64,000 bases of DNA from Duganella sp. 1224 (GCF_013408245.1 NZ_JACBYS010000011.1:1-64000), one strand, 5' to 3'. Counted from the first letter of the stretch, positions 8,927 through 18,438 are shown. The notes: generated by a model from the sequence alone, not told the origin. A program made the numbers and translations.

Positions 8927-10219
8927 TCAGTCGGCGCTGGTATGCCGCATCGACTGCTGCGCCCACTGGAACGCCGCCTGCGCCACACCCGGCAGGCTGT
9001 CGAGGTCCAGATCCAGCTGCCCCGCGATCGCCAGCGCCTGCTCCACCTTGTCCCGCTGCAGCAGCAGCACCATGGTCAGATACGGACTGTACACGCCCTC
9101 CCTTCCCAGCAGCACGTCGCGGATATCGTCCGACAGGTGCATCTTGTCGACCAGCTTGTCCATCGACACGCCCAGCAGCACGTCAAACAGCGACAGCAAG
9201 CCCACCAGGAACAACTCATCCCGCTTGGCCTGCGGCAGCTTGCTGCACGTCTCCAGGAAACGCGCGCGCGTCAGCGCCACTTCCAGCAGCGACTCGTCGC
9301 GCTCCTTGTTGGCGCCGCCACCGAGCCGGAACATCGACACCGTCAGCCCGCGATACAGCTGATTCCGCCCCAGCACCATGAACGCCTGCTGCAAACTGGT
9401 GACCTTGGTCGCCTGGCCGTTGACCGGCGCGTTGGCCCACTGCAGCACCTGGTACGTCATGCCCGGATCGCGCTTGGCGACGTCGATCATGGCCGGCAGC
9501 TCGGCATCCGTGCGCAGCAAATTCAGCAGTTCGATCGAGGTCATGCGGCTCTGGTCGATGCGCGCGTCGGGGTCGACGTGGTCGGCGGTGGTCAGGAACT
9601 GGCCCGTGAAGTAGCTGGCGCCCCACGACAGGCACATGCGCTGCTCTTCCCAGCTGTCGACGCCGTCCACCAGCAGCTTCAGGTTGGGATGGCGCAGGTG
9701 CAGCTGCTTGCACAGCGTCTGGAATTCCGCCAGGGGGTGCTCGTGCAAGGACACCAGCGCCAGCTCGGCCTGCGACAGCAGCGTGCCGTCCTCTTCTTTC
9801 AATGAAATGCCGCGCAGCGCGACCTGGCTGCCGGCGGCGCGCAAGGCGGCCACCGCGTCAGCGGCCGCGTGGTCCAGCAGGAACACCGTGTGCGGCGCCA
9901 TCAGCGGCAGGTGCAGGCCGGCGGCCACGGCCTCGGCGCTGACCGGCACCAGCGCCATGCGCTCCTGGGCAAACGCCGGCAGGTCGGCGGCGGCCAGCGC
10001 CGCCAGCATGGCCGGCTCGGGCGCGTCGGCGCCGAAGCGGTAGCCGCTCAGGCGCTGGCGTTTGTCGACGATTTCGGTGCGGCTGATGAGGACGGCTTCC
10101 GCCGGCGGCGCGGCGCTGGCGTCGGCGTCATCGGCGGGCGTGGCGGCAGTGGCGTCGGCGGCCGGCGCCGGGCTGGCGGCGGGCTCGGGCTTCGACTTCA
10201 GAAACGATAAAAATCCCAC
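8927..10219 (-). CDS. EAL-like/HDOD signalling protein (YuxH type)
   Basis: 430 residues. After a low-complexity Ala/Pro linker (residues 10-42) comes a degenerate EAL-like domain (about 43-240). It does not contain the EAL motif or the DDFG-type catalytic loop, so it is unlikely to hydrolyse cyclic-di-GMP. The C-terminal half is an HDOD domain (about 240-420; MIDVAKRDPGMTYQVLQWAN, then LQQAFMVLG). EAL-HDOD proteins of this layout occur widely in proteobacteria and are usually treated as signalling scaffolds. The gene is monocistronic and diverges from the aldo/keto reductase gene. Confidence 0.85.
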   Translation of the reverse strand: MGFLSFLKSKPEPAASPAPAADATAATPADDADASAAPPAEAVLISRTEIVDKRQRLSGYRFGADAPEPAMLAALAAADLPAFAQERMALVPVSAEAVAAGLHLPLMAPHTVFLLDHAAADAVAALRAAGSQVALRGISLKEEDGTLLSQAELALVSLHEHPLAEFQTLCKQLHLRHPNLKLLVDGVDSWEEQRMCLSWGASYFTGQFLTTADHVDPDARIDQSRMTSIELLNLLRTDAELPAMIDVAKRDPGMTYQVLQWANAPVNGQATKVTSLQQAFMVLGRNQLYRGLTVSMFRLGGGANKERDESLLEVALTRARFLETCSKLPQAKRDELFLVGLLSLFDVLLGVSMDKLVDKMHLSDDIRDVLLGREGVYSPYLTMVLLLQRDKVEQALAIAGQLDLDLDSLPGVAQAAFQWAQQSMRHTSAD

Positions 10220-10261
10220 GGTGATCTCTCCGGTTCGGTCTGGCTTGCCTGCCGATCATAC

Positions 10262-10267
10262 TATAAT
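10262..10267 (+). promoter_or_regulatory. Consensus -10 box before the aldo/keto reductase gene
   Basis: TATAAT lies 33 bases before the ATG at 10301. A -35 sequence at the standard distance is not convincing. Confidence 0.35.
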
Positions 10268-10300
10268 TCTTGCCTCTCATTTAACCTTGGAAAGCTTCCC

Positions 10301-11212
10301 ATGACCGATTTGTCCTGCCCTTCCCTCGTCACCTACCAAGGCGGCCTGACGCTGTCGCGCATCGTCGCCGGCATGTGGCGCATGAACGAATGGAACCTGA
10401 CGCCGCAGCAGCGCGTCGAGTGGATCGAGCAGGCGCTGGCCATGGGCGTGACCAGCTTCGACCACGCCGACATCTACGGCGGCTACGGCGTCGAGGCCAC
10501 CTTCGGCGAGGCGCTGGCGCTGCGCCCGTCGCTGCGCGACCAGATGCAGATCGTCACCAAGTGCGGCATCAAGCTGCTGTCCGCCGCGCACCCGGAGCAC
10601 ACCATCCAGCACTATGACACCAGCGCCAGCCACATCATCGCCTCGGCCGAAAACTCGCTGCGCCAGCTGCGCACCGACCACGTCGACCTGCTGCTGATCC
10701 ACCGCCCCGATCCGCTGATGCATTTCGACGAGATCGCCGGCGCCTTCGAACGCCTGCGCCAGGATGGCAAGGTCAAGCATTTCGGCGTGTCCAACTTCAG
10801 CCGCCACCAGTTTGAAAGCCTGAACCGCCGCATCGCGCTGGCCACCAACCAGGTGGAATTCTCGCCGCTGCACGTGGCGCCGATGTTCGATGAAACCTTC
10901 GACGGCCTGCAGGATCTGGGCGTGGCGCCGATGATCTGGTCGCCGCTGGGCGGCGGCCGCCTGTTCAGCAGCGATGACGCCGCCGGCGTGCGCGTGCGCG
11001 CGGCGATCCAGAAAGTGGCCGACGAACTGCAGCGGCCGTTCGGCAGCGTAGTCTTCGCGTGGATCATGCAATTGCCGAGCCGCCCGGTGCCGCTGACCGG
11101 CTCGGGCCGCCTGGCGGCGGTGCGCGAGGCGGTGGAGGCCACGCACTTCAGCCTGAGCCGCAGCCAGTGGTTCGAGATCCTGCGCGCCGCCCGCGGCCAC
11201 GAAGTCGCCTGA
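10301..11212 (+). CDS. Aldo/keto reductase (YdhF-like)
   Basis: 303-residue single-domain TIM-barrel oxidoreductase. The aldo/keto reductase catalytic set is visible: Asp and Tyr in SFDHADIYGGYG, Lys in MQIVTKCGIK and His in LLLIHRPDP. The C-terminal NADPH-binding segment (RPVPLTGSGRLAAVREAVEA) is present. It is closest in style to E. coli YdhF. It acts in the cytosol on an unknown carbonyl substrate. It converges on pssA and the two are separated by a short hairpin element. Confidence 0.9.
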   Translation: MTDLSCPSLVTYQGGLTLSRIVAGMWRMNEWNLTPQQRVEWIEQALAMGVTSFDHADIYGGYGVEATFGEALALRPSLRDQMQIVTKCGIKLLSAAHPEHTIQHYDTSASHIIASAENSLRQLRTDHVDLLLIHRPDPLMHFDEIAGAFERLRQDGKVKHFGVSNFSRHQFESLNRRIALATNQVEFSPLHVAPMFDETFDGLQDLGVAPMIWSPLGGGRLFSSDDAAGVRVRAAIQKVADELQRPFGSVVFAWIMQLPSRPVPLTGSGRLAAVREAVEATHFSLSRSQWFEILRAARGHEVA

Positions 11213-11222
11213 CCGCGCCCGT

Positions 11223-11244
11223 GGTTCCGGCGCAAGCCGGAACC
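11223..11244. repeat. REP-like hairpin between aldo/keto reductase gene and pssA
   Basis: GGTTCCGGC and GCCGGAACC form nine-base arms around a GCAA loop. The core TCCGGC...GCCGGA matches the two hairpins between dnaN and gyrB, so these belong to one dispersed repeat family. It lies between two convergent stop codons. Confidence 0.7.
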
Positions 11245-11284
11245 CATGTTCAGCCCGCATCCACCGGCGCGCGATGCGGCAGGC

Positions 11285-12067
11285 TTATTCGTCCTGGTAC
11301 ACCACCGGCGGCGCCACGCCGCGCCAGCCGGTCCGCCAGGCGGCGTTGAGCGCCAGCGTGGCAACGATGTAGACCGCGAAGAACAGCACAAAGTAAGACG
11401 CCCGCAGCCAGGCCAGCAGGCCGAGGTTAATCAGCAGCAGCACCAGCGCGCCCCAGCTCTTCTTCTGCTTGGAGCTCGGGAAGCGCACGGTGGACACCAT
11501 CAGGCTGCCCACCACGAACAGCAGCAGCACCACCAGCGCGCCATGCAGCACCGACGAGGCCGGCTCCGGCCAGGCCACCACCACCGACGCCACGCAGGCC
11601 GCGCCGGCCGTGATCGGCATGCCGACGAAGTAGCGCGGATCGGTGCGGCCGACATTCACATTAAAGCGCGCCAACCGCAGCGCGCCGCAGGCGACGAAGA
11701 AGAAGCTGGCGATGCCGCCCAGCCGCAGCAGCGTCGGATGGTCGGCGCCCAGCGCCTGGAAGCCGTAGCAGTACAGCAGCAGCCCCGGCGCGCAGCCGAA
11801 GTTCATCACGTCGGCGATCGAATCGAGCTGCATGCCAAAGTCGGACTGGGTGTTGGTGGCGCGCGCCACCAGGCCGTCCAGCGCGTCGAACACGCCGGCC
11901 AGCACCAGCAGCACGGCGGCCAGCCGATAGTCGCCGGGGTCGCCGATGAAGGCATTGTCGACCGAGATGACGATGCTGCCGAAACCGCAGGCGATCGACA
12001 TCAGCGTGACCATGCTGGGCAGGGCGAATTTGGCGCGCTGCATGCGCGGGTGGTGTAAAGGCTTCAC
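11285..12067 (-). CDS. pssA: CDP-diacylglycerol--serine O-phosphatidyltransferase
   Basis: 260-residue integral membrane CDP-alcohol phosphatidyltransferase. The signature DGLVARATN...DFGMQLDSIAD (DG-x2-AR-x8-G-x3-D-x3-D pattern) is intact at about residues 64-86. About seven hydrophobic segments follow the short basic N-terminus. It makes phosphatidylserine from CDP-diacylglycerol and serine, the first committed step to phosphatidylethanolamine. The substrate assignment to serine is by similarity to the short type II PssA proteins of betaproteobacteria. It stands alone in the leftward direction. Confidence 0.9.
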   Translation of the reverse strand: MKPLHHPRMQRAKFALPSMVTLMSIACGFGSIVISVDNAFIGDPGDYRLAAVLLVLAGVFDALDGLVARATNTQSDFGMQLDSIADVMNFGCAPGLLLYCYGFQALGADHPTLLRLGGIASFFFVACGALRLARFNVNVGRTDPRYFVGMPITAGAACVASVVVAWPEPASSVLHGALVVLLLFVVGSLMVSTVRFPSSKQKKSWGALVLLLINLGLLAWLRASYFVLFFAVYIVATLALNAAWRTGWRGVAPPVVYQDE

Positions 12068-12192
12068 AACAGGCTGGATCCGAAAGAAACGCCAAGCTTA
12101 CCATTTTTGGCCCGGCTTTCCGAACCCGGCCTAACGGGTGCGGCGCTTTTCAAATCCGGCATAAAATTGTCCTCATGGCATAGGAGGGCATC

Positions 12193-13149
12193 ATGAAACA
12201 ATGGCGTCTGCGGCTGGCCGCATGGCTGGGCGCGCTGCTGCTGGCCGCGTGCGGCGGCGGTGGCGGCGGTGATAACGGCGGCCTCACCGGTCCCGCCACC
12301 AGCCCCCCGCCGCTGACCCAGGAGCCGGGCGCGCCGGCCATGACCGGCAACACCGCCACCGACGGCTTCAACTGGATCAACTACCGGCGCGCCCAGCTGG
12401 GCCTGTCGGTGCTGGCGCGCAACAGCCAGATCAGCGCGGCGGCCCAGGGCCACTCCGACTACCAGCGCCTGAACAACACCATCACCCACGAGCAGACCGC
12501 CGGCCAGCCCGGCTTTACCGGCGTCAGCCTGTATGACCGCCTGAGCGCCGCCGGCTACACGCTGAACCGGCGCGCCTACGCCATCGGCGAGGTGATCTCG
12601 GCCACCAGCGACCCGTCCGGCTTTTACCAGGCCGAGCAGCTGATCACCGCCATCTACCACCGCTTCGTCATCTTCGAGCCGGTGTTCCGCGAGCTGGGCA
12701 CCGGCGCCGCCACGGCCGCCAGCGGCACCACCTATTTCACCGCCGACTTCGCCGTGCTGGACAGCTTCAGCGGCCTCGGCCTGGGCCGCTACGTCACCTA
12801 CCCGCGCGACCGGCAGGCCAACGTGCCGGTCAATTTCTTCAGCGACAGCGAGTCGCCCGACCCGGTGCCCAACCAGAACGAGGTCGGCTACCCGATCAGC
12901 CTGCACGCGGACAGCTATGGCAGCGCCCCCGGCACGGTGACAGTGCAAAGCTTCACCGTGGCGCCGCGCGGGGGCGCCGCGCTGAGTACGCGCTCACTCA
13001 GCTACAACGGCGGCACCAACGGCGCCGTCACCGCCGTGGCCATCGTGCCGCTGGCGCGGCTGAAAAGCGCCACCACCTACGACGTCAACTTCACCGGCAC
13101 CGTGGCCGGCCGCGCGGTCGATTACAGCTGGGCGTTCACCACCCAATAA
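12193..13149 (+). CDS. CAP-domain (SCP-like) lipoprotein
   Basis: 318 residues with a lipoprotein signal ending LLAACGG (lipobox LAAC) followed by a Gly-rich tether. A CAP domain occupies about residues 55-185 (FNWINYRRAQLGLSVLARNS; HSDYQ; TITHEQ). A beta-rich C-terminal domain of about 100 residues resembles a bacterial Ig-like fold. CAP proteins are secreted; bacterial members have no settled enzymatic role. The start has a strong ribosome site (AGGAGGGC) six bases upstream. No operon partner. Confidence 0.85.
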   Translation: MKQWRLRLAAWLGALLLAACGGGGGGDNGGLTGPATSPPPLTQEPGAPAMTGNTATDGFNWINYRRAQLGLSVLARNSQISAAAQGHSDYQRLNNTITHEQTAGQPGFTGVSLYDRLSAAGYTLNRRAYAIGEVISATSDPSGFYQAEQLITAIYHRFVIFEPVFRELGTGAATAASGTTYFTADFAVLDSFSGLGLGRYVTYPRDRQANVPVNFFSDSESPDPVPNQNEVGYPISLHADSYGSAPGTVTVQSFTVAPRGGAALSTRSLSYNGGTNGAVTAVAIVPLARLKSATTYDVNFTGTVAGRAVDYSWAFTTQ

Positions 13150-13237
13150 AGAAAGCAAGGAATGTTGCAGCTTTTTAACTGTGTAATCGGCTGGGTCTGC
13201 TATCGTAGCGGGTAATCCTTCAGCAGAGCCGCGCACG

Positions 13238-13861
13238 ATGACCTCAACCAGTCCGCCCCTGTCGCCGACCGCCGCCGGCGGCCATATCCTGCAAGTGGAA
13301 ACCGGCCTGCAGCAGCTGATGGGCGACCGCGACCTCTATCTGCAGATCCTGCGCCGCTTCCTGCAGCGCTATCCGGGCAGCGGCTGCGACGCCCGCAAGG
13401 CGCTCAACGACAACGAACCGGGCCACGCCCAGCGCATCATCCACACGCTCAAGGGCGCGGCCGGCATGATCGGCGCACAACAGGTGTACCTGCTGGCGGC
13501 GCAGCTGGAAACGCTGTGCGCCGGGCCGGACCACGCGTGGTCGGCGCCGCTGGCGCAGCTGGAGCAGGCGCTGCGCGCGCTGACGGCGGTGATCGGCGAG
13601 GTGCTGGCCGGCGATCCCGGGCAACTGCTGGCCGGCGACGCGCGCGCCGTGCCTGTGGTGCCGGAGACACGCATGCTGCTGCAGCATCTGGCCCGTCTGC
13701 TGGACGAGGGCGACGGCGCGGCCATCGACGTGCTGGAGCAGTCGGCCACGGTGCTGGCGGCAAGCCTGGGGGTGGAGGTGTTTCAGGAAGTGACGGAGGC
13801 AGCGCACCAGTTCGACTTTGAAGCGGCGCTGGCCACCTTGCAGGCGGCGATCAGGGACTAG
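13238..13861 (+). CDS. Hpt (histidine phosphotransfer) domain protein
   Basis: 207 residues. The N-terminal ~110 residues form an Hpt four-helix domain with the phospho-accepting His69 in the motif IIHTLKGAAGMIG. The C-terminal ~80 residues are helical and not assignable. Free-standing Hpt proteins pass phosphate between hybrid kinases and response regulators. No kinase or regulator gene is adjacent, so its partners must be encoded elsewhere. Its stop overlaps the end of the convergent small zinc-ribbon gene by four bases. Confidence 0.88.
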   Translation: MTSTSPPLSPTAAGGHILQVETGLQQLMGDRDLYLQILRRFLQRYPGSGCDARKALNDNEPGHAQRIIHTLKGAAGMIGAQQVYLLAAQLETLCAGPDHAWSAPLAQLEQALRALTAVIGEVLAGDPGQLLAGDARAVPVVPETRMLLQHLARLLDEGDGAAIDVLEQSATVLAASLGVEVFQEVTEAAHQFDFEAALATLQAAIRD

Positions 13862-14064
13862 CGGGTATATTCCTTTTCCTCGTCGAAGGCGTCGGCGCAT
13901 TCCTTGTCGCAAAAACGACGCACATTGTCCAGCGGCTTCTCGCAATACCAGCAGGAACCCTTGGGTGGCAGCATCTGGCGCGAGCGCACCGGCGCCGCCG
14001 GCGAGGCGGCGGGCGGCGGCATGCCGCCACTGTCGTCCGGGACGCTTTCTTGTATCGGTTCCAC
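13858..14064 (-). CDS. Small four-cysteine putative zinc-ribbon protein
   Basis: 68 residues when started at the GTG at 14064, which has an AAGGAGG ribosome site at the right distance; an upstream TTG would add seven residues but has no such site. The C-terminal half carries CWYC and FCDKEC, a plausible one-zinc ribbon, and ends in an acidic DEEKEYTR tail. The N-terminal half is Pro/Ala-rich. Function unknown. It overlaps the tail of the Hpt gene on the opposite strand. Confidence 0.7.
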   Translation of the reverse strand: MEPIQESVPDDSGGMPPPAASPAAPVRSRQMLPPKGSCWYCEKPLDNVRRFCDKECADAFDEEKEYTR

Positions 14065-14322
14065 GATCCCCTCCTTCCAGGCCAAGCTCAGGTAAGTTGC
14101 AAGGTTACTTCAGCGGAATTGCCGCGGGCATGAGATTTCTCAACGGTTGCATGCCACCACAGAGCCGTTTGCGACGATCAATAATAGCAGGATAAACGCG
14201 ACGGCCACATCTACCTCCCGCGCCAATATTTTCAATGAAAAAGCACGAAGCGATAGTGCTGCAAGGCGCACGCCTGACCGTATAATCGTGGCACGATTGT
14301 TATTCCCCTCAGGAAAGTACGC

Positions 14323-15288
14323 ATGTCAGATTCTTCGCTTAGCCCGCTGCTGTCCGCCCGCGTGCTCGGACTGGCCCAGCTTGGATTGATCGTCCTCGAC
14401 GCCAACCACCACATCGTCATGTGGAACCAGTGGATGGCCAGCCGCTCGGGCCGCTCGGCGCACCGCGTGCTGGGCCAGGACCTGTTCGACCTGTACGGCG
14501 AGCTGCGTGGCCAGCGGCTGGAGCAGGCGGTGCACAGCGCCATGCAGAGCAACCTGCCGCAGCAGCTGTCGCCGGCGCTCAACCCGTCGCCGTTCCCGCT
14601 GTACCCGGCCGGCAGCTGGGGCGGCGAGCGGGTCGAGCAGGCGGTGTCGGTGACGCCGTTCAGCGAAGGCAAGGAGCGCTACTGCCTGATCGAGGTCAGC
14701 GACATCAGCACCATCGTCAACCGCGAGCGCCAGCTGCGCAGCCAGGCCGAACAGCTGCGCGCGCAGTCCTACGTGGACGGCCTGACCGGCATCGCCAACC
14801 GCCGCCACTTCGACGTCGCGCTCGACCGCGAACTGCGGCGCGCCAGCCGCCACGACGGCCAGCTGTCGCTGCTGCTGATGGACATCGACTCGTTCAAGGC
14901 CTACAACGACCACTTCGGCCACCAGCAGGGCGACGCCTGCCTGACGCTGGTGGCGGAAGCGTTCGCCGCCACGCTGCAGCGCCCGGCCGACCTGGCGGCG
15001 CGCTACGGCGGCGAGGAATTCGGCGCCGTGCTGCCGGACACCAGCGCCGAGCAGGCGGCGCTGGTGGCGGAAAGCATCCGCGCCAAAATCGCCGCGCTGG
15101 CCATCACCCACGCGCCGGCGGCGGCGCGCCCGCACGTGACCATGAGCATCGGCGTGGCCACCTTCGACAAGGACACGCTGGCCGACGCCGCCGCCATGCT
15201 GGCGGCCGCCGACAGCTGCCTGTACGCCGCCAAGAAGGCCGGCCGCGACTGCGTGATCGTGCACCGCCCGCAGGCCGACGCCGCCTGA
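14323..15288 (+). CDS. PAS-GGDEF diguanylate cyclase
   Basis: 321 residues: a PAS-type sensor domain (about 10-125), a short coiled linker (RERQLRSQAEQLRAQS) and a GGDEF domain (about 150-315). The active-site motif is GGEEF at 229-233, which is compatible with synthesis of cyclic-di-GMP from GTP. An intact inhibitory I-site (RPAD) lies five residues ahead of it, so product inhibition is expected. No membrane segment is seen. A TATAAT box at 14281 may be its promoter. It could supply signal to c-di-GMP-responsive systems of the cell. Confidence 0.92.
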   Translation: MSDSSLSPLLSARVLGLAQLGLIVLDANHHIVMWNQWMASRSGRSAHRVLGQDLFDLYGELRGQRLEQAVHSAMQSNLPQQLSPALNPSPFPLYPAGSWGGERVEQAVSVTPFSEGKERYCLIEVSDISTIVNRERQLRSQAEQLRAQSYVDGLTGIANRRHFDVALDRELRRASRHDGQLSLLLMDIDSFKAYNDHFGHQQGDACLTLVAEAFAATLQRPADLAARYGGEEFGAVLPDTSAEQAALVAESIRAKIAALAITHAPAAARPHVTMSIGVATFDKDTLADAAAMLAAADSCLYAAKKAGRDCVIVHRPQADAA

Positions 15289-15342
15289 TAGCAGGCAATT
15301 AAAACTATCAATTTACCAACTATCGCGCGGTTCTGCGGTATG

Positions 15343-15366
15343 ATGCAGAAGTGAAATATTCTGCAT
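15343..15366. promoter_or_regulatory. Inverted repeat overlapping the hscC promoter region
   Basis: ATGCAGAA and TTCTGCAT form perfect eight-base arms around an eight-base spacer, ending ten bases before the hscC ATG. The left arm overlaps a possible -10 box (TATGAT, 15339-15344). It could be a repressor operator or an mRNA hairpin near the ribosome site. It is not the CIRCE consensus. Confidence 0.5.
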
Positions 15367-15376
15367 AGGACTACGC

Positions 15377-17092
15377 ATGATCGTTGGCATCGACCTCGGC
15401 ACCACCAACAGCCTGATCGCCGTGTGGGAAAACGGCGCGGCGCGCCTGATCCCCAACAGCCTGGGGGAGGTGCTGACGCCATCGTGCGTCAGCATCGACG
15501 ACGACGGCAGCATCCTGGTCGGCCGCGCCGCGCGCGAACGGCTGCAGACCCACCCGCTGCTCAGCGCCGCCGCCTTCAAGCGCCACATGGGCAGCGACCG
15601 CCAGATCCAGCTTGGCACGCGCCACTTCCGTCCCGAGGAATTGTCGGCGCTGATCCTGCGCTCGCTGAAGGAAGACGCCGAGGCCGCGCTGGGCCAGCCG
15701 GTGACCGAGGCCATCATCACCGTGCCGGCCTATTTCTCCGACGCCCAGCGCAAGGCCACGCGCGCCGCCGGCCAGCTGGCCGGGCTCAAGGTCGAGCGCC
15801 TGCTGAACGAACCGACCGCCGCCGCGCTGGCCTACGGCATCCACCTGCGCGACAGCGAAACCAAGTTCCTGGTGTTCGACCTGGGCGGCGGTACCTTCGA
15901 CGTCTCGGTGCTGGACCTGTTCGACAACGTGATGGAGGTGCGCGCCTCGGCCGGCGACAACTTCCTCGGCGGCGAGGACTTCGTGGCCTGCGTGATCGAG
16001 CGCTTCTTCGAGCACAACAAGCTGTCCACGGCCTACAAGAACAACGCCGTGTTCATGCAGCGCCTGCAGGCGCAGGTGGAACTGGCCAAGCGCGCGCTCA
16101 GCGACACGCCCAGCACCACCATCCGCCTGCACGACAACGACGCCGAGTACAGCATGGAACTGGACGAGGCGGCGTTCGAGAAATACGCGGCGCCGCTGCT
16201 GGCGCGGCTGCGCGACCCGGTCGACCGCGCGCTGCGCGACGCCCAGTTGCCCAGCAGCGAGCTGGACAACATCGTCCTGGCCGGCGGCGCCTCGCGCATG
16301 CCGATGGTGCGGCGGCTGGTGGCGCGCATGTTCGGCCGCTTCCCATCGTGCGACATCAACCCGGACGAGGTGGTGGCGCTGGGCGCTGCGGTGCAAGCCG
16401 GCCTGAAGGCGCGCGACGCCGCGCTGGACGAGGTGGTGATGACCGACGTGGCGCCCTACTCGCTGGGCGTGGACACCTCGGTGCGGCTGGGGCCGGACAG
16501 CTATTCGCACGGCCACTTCGACCCCATCATCGAGCGCAACAGCGTGGTGCCGGTCAGCCGCGTCAAGCGCTACTTCCCGCTGCAGGCCGGCCAGCGCCAG
16601 GTGGTGCTCAACGTGTTCCAGGGCGAGGCGCGCATGGCGTCCGACAACGTCAAGCTGGGCCAGTTGCAACTGAGCCTGCCCAACGGCCCGGTCGACGATG
16701 CCGGCGTCGACGTGCGCTTCACCTACGACGTCAACGGCCTGCTGCAGGTGGAGGCCACCATCGTCAAGACCCAGCAGACCACCACGCTGCTGATCGAAGG
16801 CAATCCCGGCATGCTGAGCGAGCAGGAAATCGCCCAGCGCTTCACCGCGCTGTCGGCGCTGAAGATCCACCCGCGCGACCAGATGGAAAACCGCACGCTG
16901 CTGGCGCGCGCCGAACGCCTGTACCAGCAGTTGCGCGGCGATCTGCGCGAACACCTGGGCCGGCAGATCATCCGCTTTGAGCAGGCGCTGGAAACCCAGG
17001 ACCGCAAGCAGTTCGGCCCGGCCGCTGAGGGCTTCAGCCAGTTGCTGGACGAGCTGGAGCACCAGAGCTTCCTGCCTGACTACACGAACTGA
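15377..17092 (+). CDS. hscC: Hsp70-family chaperone HscC
   Basis: 571 residues, shorter than DnaK (about 640) as is normal for HscC because the C-terminal lid is reduced. The ATPase domain shows the phosphate-1 loop GIDLGTTNS at residues 4-12, AYFSDAQR, the phosphate-2 loop VFDLGGGTFDVS and the adenosine motif VLAGGASRMP. The substrate-binding domain follows from about residue 375. E. coli HscC is a specialised Hsp70 with its own J-protein partners. The next gene, starting five bases on, encodes a J-like protein, which supports the HscC name over DnaK. Confidence 0.92.
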   Translation: MIVGIDLGTTNSLIAVWENGAARLIPNSLGEVLTPSCVSIDDDGSILVGRAARERLQTHPLLSAAAFKRHMGSDRQIQLGTRHFRPEELSALILRSLKEDAEAALGQPVTEAIITVPAYFSDAQRKATRAAGQLAGLKVERLLNEPTAAALAYGIHLRDSETKFLVFDLGGGTFDVSVLDLFDNVMEVRASAGDNFLGGEDFVACVIERFFEHNKLSTAYKNNAVFMQRLQAQVELAKRALSDTPSTTIRLHDNDAEYSMELDEAAFEKYAAPLLARLRDPVDRALRDAQLPSSELDNIVLAGGASRMPMVRRLVARMFGRFPSCDINPDEVVALGAAVQAGLKARDAALDEVVMTDVAPYSLGVDTSVRLGPDSYSHGHFDPIIERNSVVPVSRVKRYFPLQAGQRQVVLNVFQGEARMASDNVKLGQLQLSLPNGPVDDAGVDVRFTYDVNGLLQVEATIVKTQQTTTLLIEGNPGMLSEQEIAQRFTALSALKIHPRDQMENRTLLARAERLYQQLRGDLREHLGRQIIRFEQALETQDRKQFGPAAEGFSQLLDELEHQSFLPDYTN

Positions 17093-17097
17093 GCACG

Positions 17098-18438
17098 ATG
17101 CGCGATACCCTGCCATTTCTGCAGCGCCTGGGGCTGGACGAGGGCACCGACGCCCGCGCCATCCGCCGCGCCTACGCGCGCGAGCTCAAGCTGATCGACC
17201 AGGAACGCGACAGCGCCGGCTTCCAGGAACTGCGCGAAGCCTACGACACGGCGCTGCAATGGGCCGCCTGGCGCGACCAGCAGGCCGCCGCCCAGCCCGA
17301 GCCGGCACCGGCGCCGCCATCCGATTCCGAGGTGCCCGACTACAGCATGGCGCGCACACCGGTCACGCTCGCAACGACGCCAGCGACAACAACCGACGCC
17401 GCGCCAACGCCGATGCCGGCGCTGGAAGCGGGGTCAGAGCAGACGCTGACACTGGAGCCACCGCAAGCATCGGCCGCCGCCGTCTTCGCGGAATTCCACC
17501 ACGCCATGACGCAACTGGCGCAACAACGCCACACGCACAACACCGCCGAATGGCAGCGGCTGTTGCAGCAGAGCCTGAACGACGACCGCCTGCTCAACAT
17601 CGACGCCCGCATCTACTTCGAAGCCCACATCGCCCACCTGCTGACCGGCGGCTGGCGGCCGGGGCATGACGTGCTGTTCCAGGCCGCCAGCAAGGTATTC
17701 CACTGGGGCGAAGACCGGCGGCGCCTGCGCCAGCTGGGCCAGGTCGGCGCCCACATCGACCAGGCGGTGACCGAACAGGCCATGTTCGAGCGCCTGCCGG
17801 AGTCCGACCTGATGCTGCACCGCGCCGCCCTCGCCCTGCTGCGCCGCGGCGGCGAACCGACCGACTACCAACTGCGCGGCGACCTGCCCTACGTCGACTT
17901 CCTGATGCAGCACTTCCCGGCGTGGATGCCGATGGTGGTCGACGTGGCGGTGGTGGAACAATGGCGCGCGCGCTTCAACGCCCTGCCGGCGCCGAAAAAA
18001 TCCTGGTGGCCCAAGCTGCGTTTCGACATCTCGCCGCGCGTCGGCTGGGTGCTGGCCATCCTCCTGTTCAACCTGCTGCGCATGTGCTGGCACGACAGCG
18101 AAGACAAGGCGCCGCACACCCCCGGGCCATCGTCCTACCTGCCGTCGGCGCCATCACCGGCCGGCGTGCCCGGCTACCAGCCGCTGCCGGAACACATCCG
18201 CCAGGACATCGCCGCCCGCATCCCGACGCTGCCCTTGCAACTGGGACCGGGCCAACACCGGGCCGAACTGACGATCACGCTGGACGAACAGGGCAAGGTC
18301 TACCAGCTAATGTTGTATGGCAGTTCCGGCAGCATCAGTTATGATGAGGCCGTAAGCAAAGCGCTGCGCGACTACCAGCCATACCCGCCGGAAACACCGC
18401 GCAAATTCCAGGTCACCTTTACGCCACCGACACCATGA
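17098..18438 (+). CDS. J-like domain membrane protein with TonB-like C-terminus
   Basis: 446 residues. The first ~60 resemble a J domain (LQRLGLDEGTDARAIRRAYA, then FQELREAYDTAL), but the HPD tripeptide that stimulates Hsp70 ATPase activity is missing and the loop reads LIDQERD. A long mostly helical middle follows. One transmembrane helix sits near residues 313-330 (VGWVLAILLFNLLRMCW), and the last ~80 residues resemble a TonB C-terminal (energy-transducer) domain. The gene is five bases from hscC and overlaps the next gene by four. It resembles the HscC-linked J proteins (DjlB/DjlC type) in position. How it works without HPD is unknown. Confidence 0.75.
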   Translation: MRDTLPFLQRLGLDEGTDARAIRRAYARELKLIDQERDSAGFQELREAYDTALQWAAWRDQQAAAQPEPAPAPPSDSEVPDYSMARTPVTLATTPATTTDAAPTPMPALEAGSEQTLTLEPPQASAAAVFAEFHHAMTQLAQQRHTHNTAEWQRLLQQSLNDDRLLNIDARIYFEAHIAHLLTGGWRPGHDVLFQAASKVFHWGEDRRRLRQLGQVGAHIDQAVTEQAMFERLPESDLMLHRAALALLRRGGEPTDYQLRGDLPYVDFLMQHFPAWMPMVVDVAVVEQWRARFNALPAPKKSWWPKLRFDISPRVGWVLAILLFNLLRMCWHDSEDKAPHTPGPSSYLPSAPSPAGVPGYQPLPEHIRQDIAARIPTLPLQLGPGQHRAELTITLDEQGKVYQLMLYGSSGSISYDEAVSKALRDYQPYPPETPRKFQVTFTPPTP

